This document shows, in pieces, positions 42,836 to 50,000 of a stretch of DNA of 64,000 bases; position 1 is the first letter of the stretch; each line of letters starts with the position of its first letter. This DNA comes from Mycobacterium szulgai. Lineage in GTDB: Bacteria > Actinomycetota > Actinomycetes > Mycobacteriales > Mycobacteriaceae. Position numbers and translations under genes: made by a program. The DNA lies in the NCBI RefSeq assembly GCF_002116635.1, contig NZ_LQPW01000125.1:1-64000 (forward strand). The letters are read 5' to 3'. The notes beneath the pieces are model-generated. The model searched no databases, was not told the DNA's origin, and saw only the letters and a program-made list of their open reading frames with translations.

Positions 42836-43725
42836 TGGGCCGGCACAGCTCCAGGCTCTTCGCCCGCGACGATCGGCACCCGCACGGTGTTTCCCCACTC
42901 CGTCCAGGAGCCGTCGTAATTCCGCACGCCCGGCTTGCCCAGCAGATGAGTGAGCACGAACCAGGTGTGGCTGGACCTCTCGCCGATGCGGCAGTACACG
43001 ATGGTCCGGTCGTCGGGCTCTAAGAAGCCATAGAGCTGTTCCAATTCCTCGCGGCTGCGGAACCGGCCGCTCTCGTCGGCCGCCTTTCCCCACGGGATCG
43101 ACCGCGCGGTGGGGATGTGGCCGGCGCGCAGCGCCCCTTCCTCGGGGTAGTCGGGCATGTGGGTGCGCTTGCCCGTGTATTCGTCGGGAGAACGCACGTC
43201 GATCAGCGGCTGGGTGCCCAGGATGTCCAGGACGTCATCCTTGTAGGCGCGGATCGGGGCGTCGTTGCGCGCGACGATGGGATAGCCGGTCGACGTCTTG
43301 GTCGGCACTTCCAGCGTGGTGTCCCGGCGTTCGGCGAGCCAGAGGTCGCGCCCGCCGTTGAGCAGTCGTACGTCGGGGTGACCGAACAGGGTGAATACCC
43401 ACAGCGCGTAGGCGGCCCACCAGTTGCTCTTGTCGCCGTAGATCACCACGGTGTCATCACGGGCGATGCCCTTGCGGTCCATCAGTTCGGCGAACTGTTC
43501 GCCGGTGATGTAGTCGCGCACCCGCGGGTCGTTGAGGTCGGTATGCCAGTCGATCTTGACCGCGCCGGGGATGTGGCCGACGTCGTAAAGCAAGACATCT
43601 TCGTCGGATTCGACGATCGCCAGCCCGGGCGCGCCCAGGTTGGCCGATAGCCAGTCGGCGGTCACCAGCCGTTCGGGATGGGCGTAGGCCGACAGGGTGG
43701 GGCTTGGGTCTGCGGGAAGCGGCAC
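42832..43725 (-). CDS. sseA: thiosulfate sulfurtransferase SseA
   Basis: A 297-residue tandem rhodanese. The N-terminal half (about 15-135) is the inactive rhodanese domain and the C-terminal half (160-290) carries the active loop YCRIGERSSH with Cys245, which forms the persulfide. It transfers sulfane sulfur from thiosulfate or 3-mercaptopyruvate to an acceptor, probably the SufE-like protein encoded next and coupled to it. The start is GTG at 43725. The upstream side now faces a repeat cassette and the NRPS gene, instead of maf, which I recall next to it in M. tuberculosis. Confidence 0.93.
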   Translation of the reverse strand: MPLPADPSPTLSAYAHPERLVTADWLSANLGAPGLAIVESDEDVLLYDVGHIPGAVKIDWHTDLNDPRVRDYITGEQFAELMDRKGIARDDTVVIYGDKSNWWAAYALWVFTLFGHPDVRLLNGGRDLWLAERRDTTLEVPTKTSTGYPIVARNDAPIRAYKDDVLDILGTQPLIDVRSPDEYTGKRTHMPDYPEEGALRAGHIPTARSIPWGKAADESGRFRSREELEQLYGFLEPDDRTIVYCRIGERSSHTWFVLTHLLGKPGVRNYDGSWTEWGNTVRVPIVAGEEPGAVPAQ

Positions 43726-43888
43726 GTCACCGAGACTACCGACCGTGGCCGACGCCGGCTTCGTCCCCCAATCGGAGGACCGAACGTCCTCTCGCTAGGG
43801 GCCTATTAGGTGGATAGATCAGACCGCCGCGGAACGGAATAGTTGCATTTATTCCGCACTACCGCAGCGGCTGGGAGGGGGTGAATCA

Positions 43889-43969
43889 ATGTCGCACGAA
43901 TTGCTGTTCGCCGAGGAAGAATTCTGCATCGCGCAGGTAGCGTTGTCCGTCGCCAACATCGACGCCTGA
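43889..43969 (+). CDS. 26-residue peptide in the left repeat cassette
   Basis: A short open frame with an excellent ribosome binding site (GGGAGGGGG at 43872-43880, 8 nt before the ATG). It begins MSHELLFAEEEF, has a single Cys at residue 13 and ends SVANIDA. The N-terminal half is acidic; there is no signal peptide. It stops 13 bp before a strong hairpin. It is divergent from sseA and convergent with the NRPS. Coding is supported by the partial copy at 52994, where the start region is conserved at peptide level (MSHE-L/M-L-F/Y). It may be a leader peptide, a bioactive peptide precursor, or a small regulator. No family was recognised. Confidence 0.55.
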   Translation: MSHELLFAEEEFCIAQVALSVANIDA

Positions 43970-43981
43970 CTTCGAAAGGAG

Positions 43982-44032
43982 CGGCCCGGCGAGGCTTGCA
44001 CTACCCGCTGAAGTGGGATCCCCGCCGGGCCG
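43982..44032 (+). terminator. hairpin after the left small peptide gene, overlapping the NRPS end
   Basis: CGGCCCGGCG at 43982-43991 pairs perfectly with CGCCGGGCCG at 44023-44032, a 10-bp GC stem with a 31-nt loop, followed by TTT on the plus strand. It can terminate the small peptide transcript. The NRPS stop codon (44001-44003, minus strand) lies in the loop, so the same hairpin can end the NRPS transcript from the other side. Confidence 0.65.
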
Positions 44033-47000
44033 TTTCCGTAGCTAACAGGGTTTCTAACCTGGCCATCCAGGTTTCGATGGTGGTGGCGTCGTAGACGTCG
44101 GTGCGATATTCCACGACGCCGGTGATGCCGCCCGGCACGCCCGTGACGCCGAAATTTTCGTTGAGAGACAGCACCAGATCCATCCGCCCGACATGGGTGT
44201 GTAGCGGTGCTTCAGTTACATCCAAATCTTCCAACGCCCATTTGACGGTCTCGGTGTTATGCCAGACCAGCATCACCTGCCGCAGCGGAGTGTGGCTGCG
44301 CGATTGCGTGGGGTTGAGCCGGTCGAGGAGCACTCCGAACGGGACGTCTTGGTGATCGAACGCCGCCAGAGTCCGGGCCCGCACCTGAGCCAGCAGTTGC
44401 GAAAAAGTAGCTCCATCACCTAGGTCCGTGCGCAGGACCATGCTGTTGGAGAAGGTACCCACTAAATCGTCCAATAGCGGATGGCCACGGCCGGCGACGT
44501 TGATTCCGATCGGAATGTCGCTACTACCACTGACTTCGGACAACACGGTGGCTAGAGCCGCATGGACAACCATGAATCCGGTTGCCTTATGCTCGCGTGC
44601 CGTCCGCGCGATCTGGGCGTGCAGCTCCGCGGACCAGTGCACGGCGATGGTGTCGCCGCGGTAGTCGGCGACAGCCGGGTAGGGCCGATCGGTGGGCAGC
44701 CGCAGCCGGTCGGGGAGGCCGGCGAGCGTCCTTTCCCAATACCGCAGTTGCGTCCCGACCCTGCTCTGGGGATCGTCTGGATCACCTAAGTAGTCGCGTT
44801 GCCATACCGCGTAGTCGGCGTACTGGACGGGTAGCGCGGCCCAGCTCGGCGCACGTCCGGCGCGCCGGCTGCGGTAGGCGGCGTTCAGATCGAAGGCCAG
44901 CGGCGCGAGCGACCAGCCGTCGGCGGCGATGTGGTGCACAGTGATGGCCAATATGTGTTCCTCGTCGTTCACCCGAAAAAGCTTGGTGCGCAACGGGATC
45001 TGGGTAGACAAGTCGAAGGTTAAGCTGGCGGCCGCGGTGAGGGATTCGTGCAGTCGCTCGGCGGACCAGCCTGTGGCGTCAACGATCTGCCAGCCGATGT
45101 CCGCGTCGGCGGCTGTCAGGACGACTTGTCGTAGGTCGCCGTCGGCGTCGGCGAATACGGTGCGTAGCGGCTCATGCCGGTTCAGCACGTCCGTCAGGGC
45201 ATGGGTCAGGGCTTCGACATCCAGCTTGCCGCCCAACCGCAGGGCCAATGGCATATGGAACACCGGTATCTCCGGGGCCAGATGGTGCATGTCCCACATT
45301 CGTCGCTGTGCGTACGAGGCAGGTATCTGCGCAGGGCGGGGGCGGGGGACGAGTTCGGTTGCTGCGTAAGCGGGTTGGGTCGTGATCCATTCGGCCAGTG
45401 CGGCTGGGGTGGGGGATTCGAAGATGACCCGGATGGGAACTTCGGCATTGAGTTCAGTGCGGATGCGCACGGCGAGCCGGGTCGCCGACAGCGAGTGGCC
45501 ACCGAGATCGAAGAAGTTGTCATTGATGCCGATTCGCGCGGTGCCGAGTATCTGGCTGAAGAGCTCGGTCAGGGTGTGTTCATGGTGGGTGCGTGGGGCT
45601 TGGTAGGCGGTCGTACTGAAGTATTCAGGGTTTGGCAGAGCGCGCCGGTCGAGTTTGCCGTTGACCGTCAATGGCACGGAATCGATGAGCATGATCTTGG
45701 CCGGAACCATGTAGTCGGGCAGTTGGGCCATGCTGTATTGGCGCAATTGATTGGCCAGGTCGGTGGTGCCGGGGTCGTTGACATAGTCGGTCAGCCGTCC
45801 GGCTGGGTTGGCTGGCAGGTAGACGTCGGTGAGCGCGGAAGCCTCGGCGCGGGTGTAGATGACATCGATGAGACCAGGGGTAGGTGAGTAGGTGACCGCG
45901 GTGGCGTATCCGAGTTGCTGGCCGAGTTGGCGGCAGCTGGCGGGCGAAACGGCGTTGGGGGGCGGTTGGGTGTTCAGCAGGCCCAGCGGGGTGTGGTCTG
46001 CGGCGCGCTGCAGTGTGTCGGCGATGGCCAGCTCGGCAACAATGCCGGCGTGTGGAATTGCGGTGACGCGCAACTCGTCGGGGCGCTGGGTGTCCAAGTA
46101 GTCGCGCAGTGCGTCGAGATTGCCCCACTGCTGCCACGGCTGACTGGGTACCTGCGCAACTGAGTGCGCCGACGCTGGGGTTTTGCGCAGTACCACGTCG
46201 TATCGGTAGTTGCTGAGTTCGTTGACCGATTCCATCTCTTTGAGCCGGATATCTACGGGCCCGACGTCGGGGAGGTGACCGGTGACTGTGGTGAAGAACT
46301 CGGGTGCCAACAGCAGTTCGTGTTCGGTCAGCAGGTCGCGACGCACTTGTTCACGGATCGCCGCGGCGGGGTCGGCGTCGGTGGCGTTAGCGCACGCGAC
46401 GGCGGTGGTGAAAGCGGACAGCAGGGTCAGGTTGCGGATGTCGCCAATGAACAGCGCCCCGCCGGGGGCCAGCAGTTGTATCGCCGTGCGCAGAACGTCG
46501 AGCAGGTAGGCCGCGCTGGGGAAGTATTGGACGACGGAGTTGAGGACGACGACATCGAAGTGCCCGGTAGGGAGTCCGTCGATGACGTCTGCGGCTTGGG
46601 CTTGAAGGCGGACGCGGTCGGCCCAGGGTCGGGCGGCCACGGCATGGCGAAGCGCGTCGATGGTGGGGGTGGAGAAGTCGGTGGCCCAGTACTGGTCGTA
46701 ATGCGGGGCCAGTTGGCTCAGCAGCAGTCCTGATCCGACACCGACTTCCAGGACGCGCCGGCCACCCAGGGACCTGATGCGCTGCACGGCGGCGTCACGC
46801 CATTGCTGCATCTGGTCCAGCGGGATGGGCTTGCCGGTGTAACTGCTGTTCCAGCCGCTGAAGTCGTCGACTCCGGTGGGGCCGGCGTGCAATTGGCCGG
46901 AGTACAGCCGGTCATAGACGCCCTGCCATTGTCGGACCAGGCCCGATTCCTGTTCGGGTGTGCGGGTGAGCGTGGCTTGCCGGTCGCGCACCACGTAGGC

Positions 47001-50000
47001 CACCAAGTGCGGGTCGGCTGCGCCGGTGTGGACAACCACCACCGCCTGGGCGACCTGTGGATGTCTGCGCAGGACCGCCTCGATCTCGGCGGGCTCGATC
47101 CGGTAGCCACGGATCTTGATTTGCTCGTCGGCGCGGCCGACGAACTGTAACTGTCCCGCGGTGGTCCAGCGCACCACATCCCCAGTGCGGTACATACGTT
47201 TTCCGGATAGCCCCGCCGCACCGAACGGGCAGGCCACAAACCGCGCAGCGGTCAATCCGGCCCGGCCCAGATAGCCATAGCCCACCCCGGTGCCGGCCAC
47301 ATACAACTCGCCGGGCACCCCTACCGGCACCACCCGCAGCCCGGCATCCAACACGAACAACGCCGCGCCCGGCACAGGCGATCCGATCGGCGCCGCACCG
47401 AGGCCGGGCCGCAACGGCGTACTCGCCACATACATCGTCGTCTCCGACGGGCCGTATTGATTGATCATCATCCGGCCGCCCGCCCAGCGATCCATTACCT
47501 CGGCCGGGCATGCCTCACCGCCAACGACAAGAGTCACCGAATCCAAACCCTGCGGGACCAAAACCGCAGCTGCTGAGGGGGTTTGAATCATCACGTCGAC
47601 GCGCTCAGCTATCAGCAAGCGGTGTAATTCAGCCGGCGCGCGGGTGATCTGCTCGGGCACCACGACCAGCCGCGCGCCGTGTAGCAGCGCGCCCCAGACC
47701 TCCCATACCGAAATATCGAAGCCATATGAGTGGCACTGGGTAGTCGCCTGTCCGCTCGATGGTGTGAATAACCCCGGAGCGGTGAGCAACTGGGTGATGT
47801 TGTGGTGGCTGATGGCCACGCCTTTGGGCGTCCCCGTCGTGCCTGAGGTGTAGATCAGGTAGGCGATGTCCTCGGCGCGCGGCGGCCGACCGTTTGGCGC
47901 CGCGCCGTCGCTCTCCGTACCGGGGGCCGAGATGTCGATAACCGGCACATGGTGAGCCTCCAGCCGGGGAGCTAGTCCGGCGGTCGTCAGCGCGAGCACC
48001 GGGGCAGCATCGGCGAGCATGAACGCAATGCGCGCATCGGGAAGTGCCGGGTCGATTGGCAGATACGCCGCACCCGTTTTCAGCACCGCCAGGAGTGCAA
48101 TCACCGCGTCGGCGCAGCGCCCGGACAACAGCGCAACCACCTCGCCGCGGCCAATCCCGCGTCCGGCTAGCATGTGCGCAAGCCGGTCGGCGGCGAACTC
48201 AAGCTCGCGATAGCTCAAAGTGACGCCGTCGCACGTCAACGCCGGCGCGTCCGGGGTGCGGGCCACCTGTGCGGTAAATGCTTCTGGCACAGTCATTTTC
48301 GGTGCAGTGATGAGATCGGCATTCGACCGAGTCAGCATCTGTTCACGCTCGGCCTCGTTGAGGACGTCGACGAGATCGATCTGTCGGTGCGGGTTGTCGG
48401 TGATGTCGCGCAGCACCCGCAGGAAGTAGTCGGCGAATCTCTTGACAGTGGCGCGGTCGAACAGGTCGGTGGCGTATTCGATAGTGCCCGGCAGTGGTTG
48501 TGGGTGTCTCGAGCTAGTGGGCAGATCCATCAGGTTGATGAACAGGTCGAACTTGGCGGTGCCGGTGGGGGCGGGCAGAAACTCGATACCTAGGCCGGGC
48601 AGCTCGACTTCGGGTAGCGGGTTGTTCTGCAGCGCGAAGGCCACTTGAAACAACGGGTGATAGGCCGTCGACCGTCGCGGGTTGATCAGCTCGACGAGTC
48701 GTTCGAAAGGTGCGTCCTGGTTTTCGTAGGCGGCCAACGCTTTTGCGCGCACCTGCTCGAGTAGTTCGGTGAAACCCCGATTGCCGGAGACGTTGAAGCG
48801 CAACACCCAGGAGTTGACGAAAAACCCGATCAGGTCGGCCAGTGCCTGATCGGTACGTCCGGCGATCGGGCCACCGATCGTCACGTCGTCCCCGGCACCG
48901 AGTTTGCGCAGTAGCAGCGCGAGCGCCGCCTGCAGCACCATCGACATGGTGGCCCCGTAGTCGTGGGCCAGCTGCTGAAGCTGTTCCCGTAGCGTCGAAT
49001 CGATTCTGAAGCTCACCACCCCGCCGCGGAATGACTGCCGGGCCGGACGCGGGCGGTCGGTGGCCAGCGTGATTTGCTCGGGCGCTCCGGCTAGCTCGCC
49101 GCGCCAGTACGCGACCTGTGCCGACATCATGCTGTCCGGATCGTCATCGCCGCCCAAAACCTCTTGTTGCCAAAGGGTGTAGTCCGCGTACTGGATGGCT
49201 AGCGGTGACCAATCCGGTGGCCGGTGCGCGCACCGCGCGGTGTAGGCGACCGACAAATCCCGCGCCAACGGCACGAACGACGCACCGTCCGCGGCAATGT
49301 GATGCACCACCAGGACCAACACGTGCTCGGTGTCGGAGATCTGCAACAAGTCAGCCCGGATCGGAATCTCGGTGTTCAGGTTGAAGTGGTATTGAGCCGC
49401 GCTGGCTACCGCGGCGGCCGCTTCCGATCCGTCCGAAACCTTGTGCGTCGCCACGGGCACCCGCACGGCTTCAGCGGACAGAATCTGTTGCCAGGCAACG
49501 CCTTCTGCTTCAGCGAAGACCGTACGCAGGCTTTCATGGCGAGCCACGACATCGCCGATGGCTGCCACCAGCGCCGCTGAGTTCAGGCGCCCGATCAAGC
49601 GCGCCGCCAGCGCGACGTTGTAGGTCGCCGAGGGACCTTCGTATTTATAGATGAACCACAACCGTGATTGCGCGTACGACAGCGGAATCCGTGGTGGTCT
49701 GGGTCTCGGCGTGAGTGGGATTTGTGCCGGCTGGGCGGGCTGGGCGGTGATCCAGTCGGCCAAGGCTGCGGGAGTGGGGGTTTCGAAGATGACGCGGATG
49801 GGGACTTCAGCGTGGAGTTCGGTGCGAATGCGCATGATGAGCCGGGTTGCTGACAGGGAGTGGCCACCTAGGTCGAAAAAGCTGTCGTTGATGCCGATCC
49901 GGGCGACGCCGAGGATTTCACTGAATAGCTGGGCCAGGTTGTGTTCGCACGGGTTGCGCGGGGCTTGGTAGGCGCTGCTGCTCAGGTATTGAGGGACGGG

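Larger units (their letters stand above)
43764..44042 (+). repeat. direct repeat cassette, left copy
   Basis: About 280 bp matched, with gaps and substitutions, by the right copy at 52867-53149 in the same orientation. Shared blocks in order: TCCCCCaaTcGGaGGAccCGAAC; ATAGTtGCatTTATTcCGCAC; a purine-rich ribosome binding site; ATGTCGCACGAA; GAATTC; CAACATCGACGcCTGA; and a hairpin GGCCCGGCGA...CGCCGGGCCGTT followed by CGTAGCT. A palindrome CGGAATA-N8-TATTCCG occupies 43835-43856 in this copy. The distance from the first block to the ATG is 125 bp here and 127 bp in the other copy. The two copies flank the NRPS gene. Confidence 0.8.
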
